From: CAMLJR01 sp964631955
GTDB taxonomy: Bacteria > Pseudomonadota > Gammaproteobacteria > Pseudomonadales > CAMLJR01
Assembly: GCA_964631955.1 (NCBI GenBank)
Contig: CAZWBA010000005.1
Span: 1 to 64,000 of the forward strand
DNA length: 64,000 nt
Direction: 5' to 3'
The position numbers and the translations under genes were made by a program. Under the pieces are notes generated by a model, which worked only from the letters and a program-made list of their open reading frames with translations, had not been told where the DNA came from and did not search any database. Position 1 is the stretch's first letter, and every line of letters starts with the position of its first letter. This document shows, piece after piece, positions 17,866 to 25,394 of the stretch.

Positions 17866-19144
17866 AATACTTTTTGTGGGTTATCCCCTCCTGGTACTGC
17901 GTGTTGTTCCTGTAAACATAATCCGCCATGAAATTATCCATCAGCAGACTGCTTTCCTTGCGTTCGTTGAAACTGCTCACCATCCGGCTCAGCTGCGCTT
18001 CCAGCTCGCTGAAAAGATCGTGCATATAGTAAAACGATGAACCTTTATATGCACCGATGAGATCCCGGTAACGATCACGCTGTCTGCGGCAATAATTCGC
18101 TTCCATTTCGATGAGATTGAAAGCGTCGCTCTCGCTGTCCCTCACCTCCAGGATGTCGAGACCGTCGTTGAGCACTGACTGATTTCGATCGTGATAGAGC
18201 GCGATATCGTTGAGCAGCCTATCCTGTTTTAAGCGATAAAGTTTATCGTAACGATACCAGCGCAGACTGTGGTGCAGTGCCGCATCCAGCGACCGCCACT
18301 GGTTTGTGGCAATCAGATTTTCCAGCTCTGCAAGACTGGAGGGTTTTTCCGATTTCAATTCCAGAATTCGACGAACCTCGTATTTGCACAATACCTTGAG
18401 CTGCGTTTCGACTTCCCAGTGATGAATGCGCTGGCGCAGCGTGTCATCGTCCAGATTGAACACTGCGCGCGTGGAGGCGCCCAGCGGCTGCAGGACATGA
18501 TGAGTGACATCTTCAAAAAAAGCGGACTCGACCAGATCGCCCGCAAATAATCCGGGCCAGGGCTTTTTCGAATCGTTCGCGGGTTTTGCAATGCTCGACG
18601 GATTCGAAATGGTTGAACAGCTCGACGGATTCGAATGCGCGGCAATGACCGGGTATTCGGTCGCGCTGGTGGCCTTGAGCGGCAAACCTGCTTCCAGATA
18701 AGCGTTGACGACAATGTCGGAGCTGGCCGCTGCTGCGCGGCGCACGTCCTGAAAGGCTGTGCATTTGGGTCGTGGCGCTCCGGCCTGATAAAAACCGCGC
18801 TCGAGATAACCCGATCCTGCGGCAGCAGCTCGTATGGCCGCCCATCTGAACTCCTTGCGCGGTCGTACTATGCGGATATTGCGGATATCGCGCACGCCTG
18901 CATTCCATAATGGCAGCCGCGCAATACCGGTACCGACAGCTTCGATGAAAAGACCATTGCCAGTGCAAAGCGCCGCGAAACTGAAAGAGGATCGAGTCAG
19001 CGCCCTGATCAGATGACTATCCCATGTCGTCTCGTTATCGAGATCCATGGGAATCCTGCTAAGCAGTACATCGCCGGGCTGCACTTTGGACATATTGAAA
19101 ATATATCGTGCGAAATCATTATTGAGCCTTGCTTGCGTGGGCAT
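17852..19144 (-). CDS. Permuted NlpC/P60 (YiiX-like) protein, apparently without catalytic residues
   Basis: The first 170 residues have the YiiX/YaeF permuted-papain layout: QPGDVLLSRI, then SSFSFAALCTGNGLFIEAV, then a C-terminal block SSDIVVNAYLEAGLPL. In active relatives the second block reads SH-A-x-Y and the third CSE-x-V. Here Phe replaces His and Ser replaces Cys, so hydrolase activity is unlikely. The remaining 250 residues are charged and mostly helical and are unfamiliar to me. The start at 19144 is chosen over 19186 because GGAGG lies just before it. The gene is first in an operon with two sensor kinases, so a sensing or scaffolding role is inferred. Confidence 0.7.
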   Translation of the reverse strand: MPTQARLNNDFARYIFNMSKVQPGDVLLSRIPMDLDNETTWDSHLIRALTRSSFSFAALCTGNGLFIEAVGTGIARLPLWNAGVRDIRNIRIVRPRKEFRWAAIRAAAAGSGYLERGFYQAGAPRPKCTAFQDVRRAAAASSDIVVNAYLEAGLPLKATSATEYPVIAAHSNPSSCSTISNPSSIAKPANDSKKPWPGLFAGDLVESAFFEDVTHHVLQPLGASTRAVFNLDDDTLRQRIHHWEVETQLKVLCKYEVRRILELKSEKPSSLAELENLIATNQWRSLDAALHHSLRWYRYDKLYRLKQDRLLNDIALYHDRNQSVLNDGLDILEVRDSESDAFNLIEMEANYCRRQRDRYRDLIGAYKGSSFYYMHDLFSELEAQLSRMVSSFNERKESSLLMDNFMADYVYRNNTQYQEGITHKKYYEIN

Positions 19145-19440
19145 ATGCCGTCCTCCATCTACGGGACTCAAGAGAGCAAAATGCATACCTATTCGCTAAC
19201 AGGGGAAATTTGTCGCAGAATTTGCGGCTTCTAAAAGACAGGTGCCGACTTTTCATTGAAATTTTTTCTTTTTTTGAGAAAATTTTTCTGGCGGAGATTT
19301 TTTTTGAAAGAATTCCTGAAATTTGAAATTATTCCGATCCGATTGTCTGAAATAAATATTGGAATACCGTAATCAATCCCATATCCTTTCGGACCGGTTC
19401 ACGTACGTAAACCTATTGAATTGCCGTTAGGGATTAATCG

Positions 19441-20799
19441 ATGCCGCATATTTTAATTGTCGATGATGATAGGGATACGCTCAGCACGCTCTGCACGCTG
19501 GTAGAACAGGAGGGATTCTCCACCGTCGGTGCGTCTTCGCTGGCAGAGGCCAGACAATGCATCGCGCGGAAAAAACCCGATGTGGTGCTGCTGGATCTGG
19601 TGCTTCCCGATGGCGACGGCATGGATTTATTTCAGGATGTGGAATCGCGCGCCTCGATGGAAATCGTACTGGTGACAGGACATGCCAGTATTGAAACCTC
19701 GGTTCAGGCTCTGCGTCTGGGTGCGGCCGATTACCTGATAAAGCCCATCAATATCAAGCAGCTCAAAAGTGTGCTATCGCGCATAGCGCGCCCCACCGAG
19801 CTGAAAGCGGAAATCAATAATCTGAGAGGCGAGCTGCGCAGACTCGGTCATTTCGGCCGACTCATCGGCGGCAGTCCGATCATGCAGAATGTCTACGATC
19901 AGATCGGCCGTGTCGCGCCCACCGTGGCAACAGTTTTGATCACGGGCGAAAGCGGCACCGGCAAGGAGCTCGCCGCACAAACCATTCATGAGCTGAGTCG
20001 CCGCCACAAGGAAGCTTTTCTGGCGATCAACTGCGGCGCCATATCTCCCCAATTAATAGAAAGCGAACTTTTCGGTCACGAGAAAGGCAGTTTCACGGGG
20101 GCGACGCGGGACCATCGCGGCTATTTCGAGCGCGCGAATAACGGCACGCTGTTCCTTGATGAAATCACCGAGATGCCGATGGACCTGCAGGTGAAGTTGC
20201 TGCGCGTTCTGGAAACCCGGACGTTCGTTCGCGTCGGCTCCGATCGCCTGATCGAAACGGATATCCGCGTCATCGCCGCGACCAATCGCAAACCCGAAGA
20301 GGCGGTCGCCGAAGGAAAGCTGCGCGAAGATCTGATGTATCGATTGCAGGTATTTCCGTTGCACATGCCGCCCCTGCGCGAACGCGGCGACGATATCATG
20401 CTGCTGGCGCAACAATTCCTGAACCAGCTGAATCAGGAAGAGAAAACCAGTAAACATTTTTCGCAAACCACACTGGCGCTACTGAACGTTTACGACTGGC
20501 CCGGCAATGTCCGCGAACTGAAGAATGTGGTGCATCGCGCATACATCATGGCCGATGAAATTATCGATAATAATTGCCTTCCCGCCGGTTTCGGATCAAC
20601 CAAAACCCCACAGGGTTCGACTCTGCAATTGCGCGTGGGAGCAACCGTCGAGGAAATGGAGCGCCAGCTGATTTACGCGACGCTGGAAAAATACGGTGGC
20701 CACAAGGAGCGTACAGCCGAAGTGCTGGGGCTCAGCTCGAAAACGCTTTACAACCGTCTTCGGCAATATGAAAACGAGGATGGTGTTTCGGAAACATAA
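19441..20799 (+). CDS. Sigma-54-dependent response regulator (NtrC family)
   Basis: The 452-residue protein has a receiver (VDDD; phosphoacceptor Asp 52 in LLDLVLPDGDG; KP at 101-102). The AAA+ domain has Walker A GESGTGKE at 169-176, the sigma-54 contact loop GSFTGA at 216-221 and Walker B GTLFLDE near 235-241. A Fis-type helix-turn-helix is at the C-terminus (KERTAEVLGLSSKTLYNRL). It activates sigma-54 RNA polymerase when phosphorylated. It is divergent from the kinase operon, its probable phosphodonor. It lies directly upstream of a sigma-54-like promoter at 20922. The GSFTGA loop is a tolerated variant of GAFTGA. Confidence 0.93.
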   Translation: MPHILIVDDDRDTLSTLCTLVEQEGFSTVGASSLAEARQCIARKKPDVVLLDLVLPDGDGMDLFQDVESRASMEIVLVTGHASIETSVQALRLGAADYLIKPINIKQLKSVLSRIARPTELKAEINNLRGELRRLGHFGRLIGGSPIMQNVYDQIGRVAPTVATVLITGESGTGKELAAQTIHELSRRHKEAFLAINCGAISPQLIESELFGHEKGSFTGATRDHRGYFERANNGTLFLDEITEMPMDLQVKLLRVLETRTFVRVGSDRLIETDIRVIAATNRKPEEAVAEGKLREDLMYRLQVFPLHMPPLRERGDDIMLLAQQFLNQLNQEEKTSKHFSQTTLALLNVYDWPGNVRELKNVVHRAYIMADEIIDNNCLPAGFGSTKTPQGSTLQLRVGATVEEMERQLIYATLEKYGGHKERTAEVLGLSSKTLYNRLRQYENEDGVSET

Positions 20800-20833
20800 T
20801 TGCAAAAACGCGATTTTTAATTTGTACAATTTA

Positions 20834-20846
20834 CGGAAAATTTCCC
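20834..20846. promoter_or_regulatory. Candidate activator site CGGAAAATTTCCC
   Basis: Contains the palindrome GGAAAATTTCC, centred about 84 bases upstream of the -24 element at 20922. It shares CGGAAAATTTCC with the site at 5226. A further inverted repeat, CCCGAATT / AATTCGGG, spans 20850-20878. Binding by the adjacent activator is inference. Confidence 0.4.
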
Positions 20847-20921
20847 TCACCCGAATTCACGTATTTCAATAATTCGGGACTTCCCTACCTAAATATTTAA
20901 AATTTAAACGCTTTTAGCGAG

Positions 20922-20937
20922 TGGCCTCCTTCTTGCG
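20922..20937 (+). promoter_or_regulatory. Candidate sigma-54 promoter of the DUF4398-OmpA genes
   Basis: TGGCCTCCTTCTTGCG: exact TGGC and TTGC blocks at the correct spacing, with C and T at positions 5-6 where A and C/T are usual. The expected transcription start near 20948 lies upstream of the ATG at 20978 and excludes longer starts of that gene. Confidence 0.6.
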
Positions 20938-20977
20938 TACGGTATCCGTACCAAACAACAGGATGAGGTCACACGCG

Positions 20978-21457
20978 ATGAAGCCATTCCTCACTGCCAC
21001 CCGCCGTGGTGTGAACGTCGAAACTGGTAGAGAAACTCACGCGCTTCGCATTCCGTCAGGCCTTCTGTCGGCTGCGATTATTTCAATCGCGATTACTTCC
21101 GGTGCCATCACTCTCGGTGGTTGTGCGAGTAAACCCATACCCACTGAGCAGTTTGCGATATCGAAATCTGCCATCGACAGCGCCGCATCGGCGGGCGCGG
21201 ATCAGTTCGCTCCTCTCGAAATCAAAAGCGCGCGGGAAAAACTTACCTCTGCCGAGCGCGCGGTAATTGAGAAGAAATACGAAGTTGCTGCAGCTCTGGC
21301 TGAAGAATCCACGGTTGATGCAAAGCTCGCCGAAGCAAAATCCGAAGCGGAAAAATCGAAAAAATCTGTTGAGGAAATCGAAAAGAATCTGCGAACGCTA
21401 CTGGATGAATCCAACAGAAGTCAGCAGCTGATGCGGCCAGCGGGTAATACAAACTAG
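20978..21457 (+). CDS. DUF4398-type lipoprotein
   Basis: The 159-residue protein has a signal sequence whose hydrophobic core ends in the lipobox LGGC (about residue 49), so it is lipidated. The mature part is a long amphipathic helix rich in Ala, Glu and Lys (SAREKLTSAERAV, ALAEESTVDAKLAEAKSE), the DUF4398 pattern. Such proteins are thought to form coiled coils in the periplasm; no enzymatic function is known. The promoter position supports this start. The next gene encodes an OmpA-domain protein with a similar N-terminal helix, which suggests that the two interact. Confidence 0.8.
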   Translation: MKPFLTATRRGVNVETGRETHALRIPSGLLSAAIISIAITSGAITLGGCASKPIPTEQFAISKSAIDSAASAGADQFAPLEIKSAREKLTSAERAVIEKKYEVAAALAEESTVDAKLAEAKSEAEKSKKSVEEIEKNLRTLLDESNRSQQLMRPAGNTN

Positions 21458-21542
21458 CGGAATCGTTAGATTTACGCGCTAAAGAATTTATGCGTCAGAA
21501 AGAAAAACAAAGAAGTATCCGCATGAACTGGAGGATTTAACG

Positions 21543-22316
21543 ATGCGAAATCTCAGAATCATTTTTACACTACTGGCGGTGTCAGCCATTTACGGCTGCA
21601 GCTCGACACCCAAAAACAATCTGGCGCTCAATGAAGCTCGCGCCAGCTATCAGATTTCTCAGACAAACCCTAATGTGCAGAAATATGCTGCGGTCGAACT
21701 CAAGGAGGCTGCCGATGCTCTCGCGAGAGCCAATGCCTCATTCCAGAACAAGGATGAGCCGGCTGTCGTCGAGCATATTGCCTATCTGGCCAAACAGAAA
21801 TCGCGTATCGCTCTGGAGCGCGCACAACAGCGGTCTTCAGAAGAGGCCATCAAAAACTCGACTGCTCAGCGCGACAAAATATTGCTGCAGGCACGCACCG
21901 CCGAAGCGGATCGGCTGCGCAGTGAACTCAACGCCAGGCAGACCGATCGCGGCATGACGATTTCTCTCGGCGATGTGTTATTCGATACCGGAAAATCGCA
22001 ACTCAAACCTGGCGGAACCCGCGAGATACAAAAGCTCGCGCAATTTCTTCGCGAAAATCCCCGGCGCACGATTTCGATCGAGGGTTTTACCGACAGCCGG
22101 GGCAGCGAGGAGTACAACCTGTCGCTATCGGAACGTCGTGCCGATGCCGTGAAAAACGAGCTGATCAACAATAGTATCGAAGCGCAGCGAATCGTCAGCA
22201 AGGGATTTGGCGAGAGCTACCCTGTCGCGGATAACGACACCAATGCGGGCCGTCAGATGAATCGTCGCGTGGAAATCGTCATCTCGGATGAGGGTAAGCA
22301 AATAGCACCACGTTAA
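21543..22316 (+). CDS. OmpA-family lipoprotein with DUF4398-like N-terminal region
   Basis: The 257-residue protein starts with a lipoprotein signal (lipobox IYGC), then a helical region like DUF4398 (KYAAVELKEAADALARA). It ends in an OmpA/MotB peptidoglycan-binding domain: DVLFDTGKSQLKPGG, EGFTDSRGSEEYN, LSERRADAV and GRQMNRRVEIVI. The Asp in FTDSRG and the Arg in NRRVE are the usual diaminopimelate-binding residues. It should sit in the outer membrane and grip peptidoglycan. It lies 85 bases after the DUF4398 gene with a GGAGG-like site, probably in the same sigma-54-driven unit. Confidence 0.88.
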   Translation: MRNLRIIFTLLAVSAIYGCSSTPKNNLALNEARASYQISQTNPNVQKYAAVELKEAADALARANASFQNKDEPAVVEHIAYLAKQKSRIALERAQQRSSEEAIKNSTAQRDKILLQARTAEADRLRSELNARQTDRGMTISLGDVLFDTGKSQLKPGGTREIQKLAQFLRENPRRTISIEGFTDSRGSEEYNLSLSERRADAVKNELINNSIEAQRIVSKGFGESYPVADNDTNAGRQMNRRVEIVISDEGKQIAPR

Positions 22317-22363
22317 GGGCCATTATTTATTGATACTCATTATGACACTCAAGGAGAAATAAC

Positions 22364-22528
22364 ATGCTGTATTACTCACTTATCTTTCTTGTCATTGCCA
22401 TCGTTGCTGCCGTGCTGGGTTTCGGTGGCATTGCAGGTAGCGCTGCCTGGATAGCAAAAGTGCTTTTTGTAGTGTTCCTTATTGCGCTGTTGATATCCCT
22501 GTTCGTAGGGCGGCGGCCGAGGATCTGA
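22364..22528 (+). CDS. DUF1328 small membrane protein, second copy
   Basis: The 54-residue protein MLYYSLIFLVIAIVAAVLGF plus GGIAGSAAWIAK and a second helix belongs to DUF1328, like the gene at 12943. It differs enough in sequence that the pair is not a recent duplication. AAGGAGAAATAAC precedes the ATG at 22364. It stands between the OmpA-type gene and csbD and may be cotranscribed with them. Function unknown; two membrane helices are predicted. Confidence 0.88.
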   Translation: MLYYSLIFLVIAIVAAVLGFGGIAGSAAWIAKVLFVVFLIALLISLFVGRRPRI

Positions 22529-22539
22529 CGTTCTATCCA

Positions 22540-22612
22540 GGGTCCATTCACCCGGGTTGTAACAGACTCATCACCCGGATTTTAATAGTTCATTCACCGA
22601 CGGAGGTTTTAA
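22540..22612. repeat. Three degenerate copies of a ~23-base unit
   Basis: Units beginning CCATTCACCCGGGTTGTAAC, TCATCACCCGGATTTTAATA and TTCATTCACCGACGGAGG lie head to tail directly before csbD. The last copy contributes its ribosome site. Too few and too degenerate for CRISPR. Confidence 0.5.
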
Positions 22613-22614
22613 TC

Positions 22615-22815
22615 ATGAACGAAGATGTCATTCAAGGTAAATGGAAACAGATCAAAGGCCGGGCAAAACAGCAGTGGGGAAAACTGACAGACGATGATCT
22701 CGATGTGGCCGAGGGAACTCGCGACTATCTCATTGGGCGCATTCAGGAACGCACCGGCAGAGCAAAAGAAGAAGTGGAGCGCGAAGTTCGAAGCTTTGAG
22801 TCGAACCTGCACTGA
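22615..22815 (+). CDS. CsbD-family stress protein
   Basis: The 66-residue protein begins MNEDVIQGKWKQIKGRAKQQ and continues WGKLTDDDLDVAEGTRDYL, the diagnostic CsbD signature (normal length 60-70). CsbD-like proteins are small, hydrophilic, helical and induced by general stress in many bacteria; the molecular role is unclear. ACGGAGGTTTTAATC gives a good ribosome site. An intrinsic terminator follows at 22837, closing this gene series. Confidence 0.92.
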   Translation: MNEDVIQGKWKQIKGRAKQQWGKLTDDDLDVAEGTRDYLIGRIQERTGRAKEEVEREVRSFESNLH

Positions 22816-22836
22816 GCTATTCGCTCTCTCTTTCAG

Positions 22837-22863
22837 TCCCGGATCATTCCGGGATTTTTTTTT
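22837..22863 (+). terminator. Intrinsic terminator after csbD
   Basis: Stem TCCCGG-ATCATT-CCGGGA followed by nine T. Confidence 0.9.
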
Positions 22864-22876
22864 GCCGGAAAAACCC

Positions 22877-22907
22877 GAAAAAAAACATGGCGCACAAAAG
22901 TGCGCCA
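22877..22907 (-). terminator. Intrinsic terminator of the VPLPA-CTERM gene
   Basis: On the minus strand a perfect stem TGGCGCAC-TTTT-GTGCGCCA is followed by TG and a run of T (A run at 22877-22885 on the plus strand). Confidence 0.85.
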
Positions 22908-22936
22908 AGCTTCACGACCGATTATTTTTATTTAAA

Positions 22937-23464
22937 TTATTTTCGGCGCCGTGCCCCTAGCGCCAACAATGCAGAAATAAAAGCCGGTAGTGCAGCTGGC
23001 AATGGCGCTTCCACGATATCCACATCTCCGTAATAGGCTCCGCCAAAAACACCATCGGCATAACCAAAGACGGAAAGCGTGTAGGTCAACCCGCCCAGAA
23101 GATTGGAAGCGTTCAGCACGCCGCCGCCACCGGATGCTGCAATGAAATTGCCGCCCTCATCGTAAAGACCCAGCGTCAGGAACCGGATATTCAGTAATGG
23201 ATCTGCGGATGCATCCTGCTGCTGAGGAAGTGGATAGTTGAATATGCTCGCCGTGATATTCGAAGAATCACTCAGAGAAAATTCAAACGTATCAAGGATG
23301 TTGTCGCCTGCCTGATGAGTTCCGGCGAATTCATACGCACCTGCGCTTAAATCGATATTCAAGCTTGGATCCGTATATAACAGGCCCGCAGAACTTACCT
23401 GGCTGAAAACCCCAACGCAAACCCCCATTATTATTGATGGAAGTATTTTTTTTGGCTGTTTCAT
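22937..23464 (-). CDS. VPLPA-CTERM-type secreted protein
   Basis: The 175-residue protein has a signal peptide cleaved after VSSA, then a beta-rich domain with Gly-rich loops. It ends in a sorting tail: APLPAALPAFISALLAL followed by an Arg/Lys cluster. This fits the PEP-CTERM/VPLPA-CTERM family, processed by an exosortase (EpsH-like) and exported to the cell surface, often with exopolysaccharide. AAGGAGGTTTGT fixes the start at 23464, nine codons inside the longest frame. No exosortase gene is present in the window. The domain resembles pre-peptidase C-terminal folds, but I would not name it. Confidence 0.75.
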   Translation of the reverse strand: MKQPKKILPSIIMGVCVGVFSQVSSAGLLYTDPSLNIDLSAGAYEFAGTHQAGDNILDTFEFSLSDSSNITASIFNYPLPQQQDASADPLLNIRFLTLGLYDEGGNFIAASGGGGVLNASNLLGGLTYTLSVFGYADGVFGGAYYGDVDIVEAPLPAALPAFISALLALGARRRK

Positions 23465-23641
23465 ACAAACCTCCTTATTAAAGGTAAGCACTAACTCGTC
23501 TATACCGAAATAGTACAGATCGAGTTCCGCGATAATATCCCTGGGGATTATTTTTAAGGAGGAAAGTTTCGGTAATCATTCTCAGTTATTATTATTTTTT
23601 TGCTATCTTAAAAAATCTAATTTATGCCACTTAGATATAAT

Positions 23642-23662
23642 GTTAGAAAAAATATTTCTAAC
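23642..23662. repeat. Inverted repeat GTTAGAAA / TTTCTAAC
   Basis: Perfect eight-base arms with a five-base spacer in an AT-rich gap between the VPLPA-CTERM gene and nhaA. TGTTAGAAAAAAT at its left arm also occurs at 11876 upstream of otsB. Confidence 0.5.
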
Positions 23663-23730
23663 TGGAGCGTGTGAAAAATAGTGCGTCAGCGCACGGGGAT
23701 TTTTATGGCCATCAATCCGCTAAACAGCCG

Positions 23731-25125
23731 TTAGTTGCTTTCAAGGGGAATATTTCTCGCCCTGTTTCGATGTATCAGCAGCCGGCCGAGAAGCAGTCCC
23801 GTCACCCCAGCAATGGCCGACGCCAATAAAATGCCGAGTTTTGCCGAATTCAATAACGCAATGTTGTCGAAGGCCAGATTCGCAATAAAAATCGACATCG
23901 TAAAACCGATGCCCGCGAGACAGCCGAGCAGTCCGAGCCATTGCCAGTTCATACCCTCGGGCAATCGACACCACTTCCTGCTTACGCACAACCAGCTGAC
24001 GAGCATGATTCCTACAGGTTTGCCGACGATCAGCGCCATCGTAACTCCCAGCGTCACGATCGTGGCCCGACTGTCCCGATAATCGATACCGCCCAGCGTG
24101 ATGCCCGCATTCGCCAGTGCGAACAGCGGCATGATTCCGTAGGCAACCCAGGGATGAAGCATTTTCTGCAGCCGTACCGCGGGCGGCAGTAAATCACGCC
24201 GGGCGATCCCTAACATTTTTACTGTGGGGATAAGCTCATGAGGATGCTGGTTTTCCCGCAGGCGCTCGCCAAATTCCCTCAGCGCGCGGTGCGCAACATC
24301 CAGCGCAGGTTGTCTGCTGCGTGCCGGCGTGACGGGCGTCATCAAACCCAGCACGACTCCGGCGAGGGTTGGATGCGCGCCGGTTTTCAACAGACCAAGC
24401 CACAGGATTGCACCCGGCAACAGGTAGGCGTAAGCCGAGCCGATTCCGATCCGCTGCATGAATAACACGAGAGCGACGCCGATACCGGCGATGACAAATC
24501 CGGTCGGATCGAGACCGCCCGAATAAAACAGCGCGATGATGATCACGGCAAACAGATCGTCGATGATCGCAAGCGCCAGCAAAAAAATGCGCACGGAAGC
24601 AGGAACCGATTTTCCCAATAAGGCCAGCACCCCGACCGCGAATGCAATATCGGTTGCGGTGGGAACAGCCCAGCCGTGGCGTACATCGGCAGCGTGATTC
24701 AATGCAAGATAAATAAGCGCCGGAACCAGCGCGCCCCCCGCTGCCGCCGCCACCGGCAAGGTAGCCAGTTTGATATTGGCGAGCGTGCCATCGTGCATTT
24801 CCTTACGAATTTCCATGCCGACGACAAGAAAGAAAATCGTCATGAGCGCATCGTTGATCCAGAAATGCAGCGACTCGGAGATTGAAAAACTCCCGATCGA
24901 TAGCGACAGCGGCAGATGCCATAAATGATCGTAGCCGGCGGCCGCCGGCGAATTCGCCCAGATCAGCGCGATGGCAGTGGCAATTAACAGGACGACACCG
25001 CTGACACTCTCGGCATGAAAAAAACTGCCGACGGCATCAAAGGTTTTTTCGGCGACGATTTGAGCTCTCGGTAATTCGCTCGTCGATGTATACGTTTTTT
25101 CGTTATGCGGCCGATTCTGACTCAT
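23731..25125 (-). CDS. nhaA: Na+/H+ antiporter NhaA
   Basis: About eleven hydrophobic helices and the NhaA landmarks are present: SLHFWINDALMTIFFLVVGMEIR split over helix II/III, WAVPTATDIAFAVGVLAL, and FLLALAIIDDLFAVIIIALF with the paired Asp residues that bind Na and protons. GNPVGI-like and GFTMSIFIANLAF blocks follow. It exchanges internal Na+ (Li+) for protons across the inner membrane. The start at 25125 has AGGTGAGCG upstream and gives 464 residues; the frame extends to 25227. The C-terminal part and N-terminal hydrophilic tail make it longer than the 388-residue E. coli protein, as in many proteobacteria. Confidence 0.93.
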   Translation of the reverse strand: MSQNRPHNEKTYTSTSELPRAQIVAEKTFDAVGSFFHAESVSGVVLLIATAIALIWANSPAAAGYDHLWHLPLSLSIGSFSISESLHFWINDALMTIFFLVVGMEIRKEMHDGTLANIKLATLPVAAAAGGALVPALIYLALNHAADVRHGWAVPTATDIAFAVGVLALLGKSVPASVRIFLLALAIIDDLFAVIIIALFYSGGLDPTGFVIAGIGVALVLFMQRIGIGSAYAYLLPGAILWLGLLKTGAHPTLAGVVLGLMTPVTPARSRQPALDVAHRALREFGERLRENQHPHELIPTVKMLGIARRDLLPPAVRLQKMLHPWVAYGIMPLFALANAGITLGGIDYRDSRATIVTLGVTMALIVGKPVGIMLVSWLCVSRKWCRLPEGMNWQWLGLLGCLAGIGFTMSIFIANLAFDNIALLNSAKLGILLASAIAGVTGLLLGRLLIHRNRARNIPLESN

Positions 25126-25394
25126 TTCGCTCACCTGCAGATATGCGCGGCGGCCCGACCGGCACAAAAACCTGTCGCCATCCGCAGCAGTATACAAATG
25201 GCGATATACGACGAATGGAAGCGACACCCGCGCGGGACTTTACCTTGCGTCAAATTAAATTGCCAGATAGCGGACAGCCGATAGAATGGTTAAACCCGAT
25301 ATGAAAATTGCACGCGAGTATCGAGTTCCAGACGATGCGTCCGCAATGCAACGACAAACCTGTGTAAATACGACATAACAATAGCGAGGCCGGA

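Noticed and set aside
22540..22612. Possible CRISPR-like repeats
   Set aside because: Units are degenerate, only three, without spacers of constant length and without cas genes.
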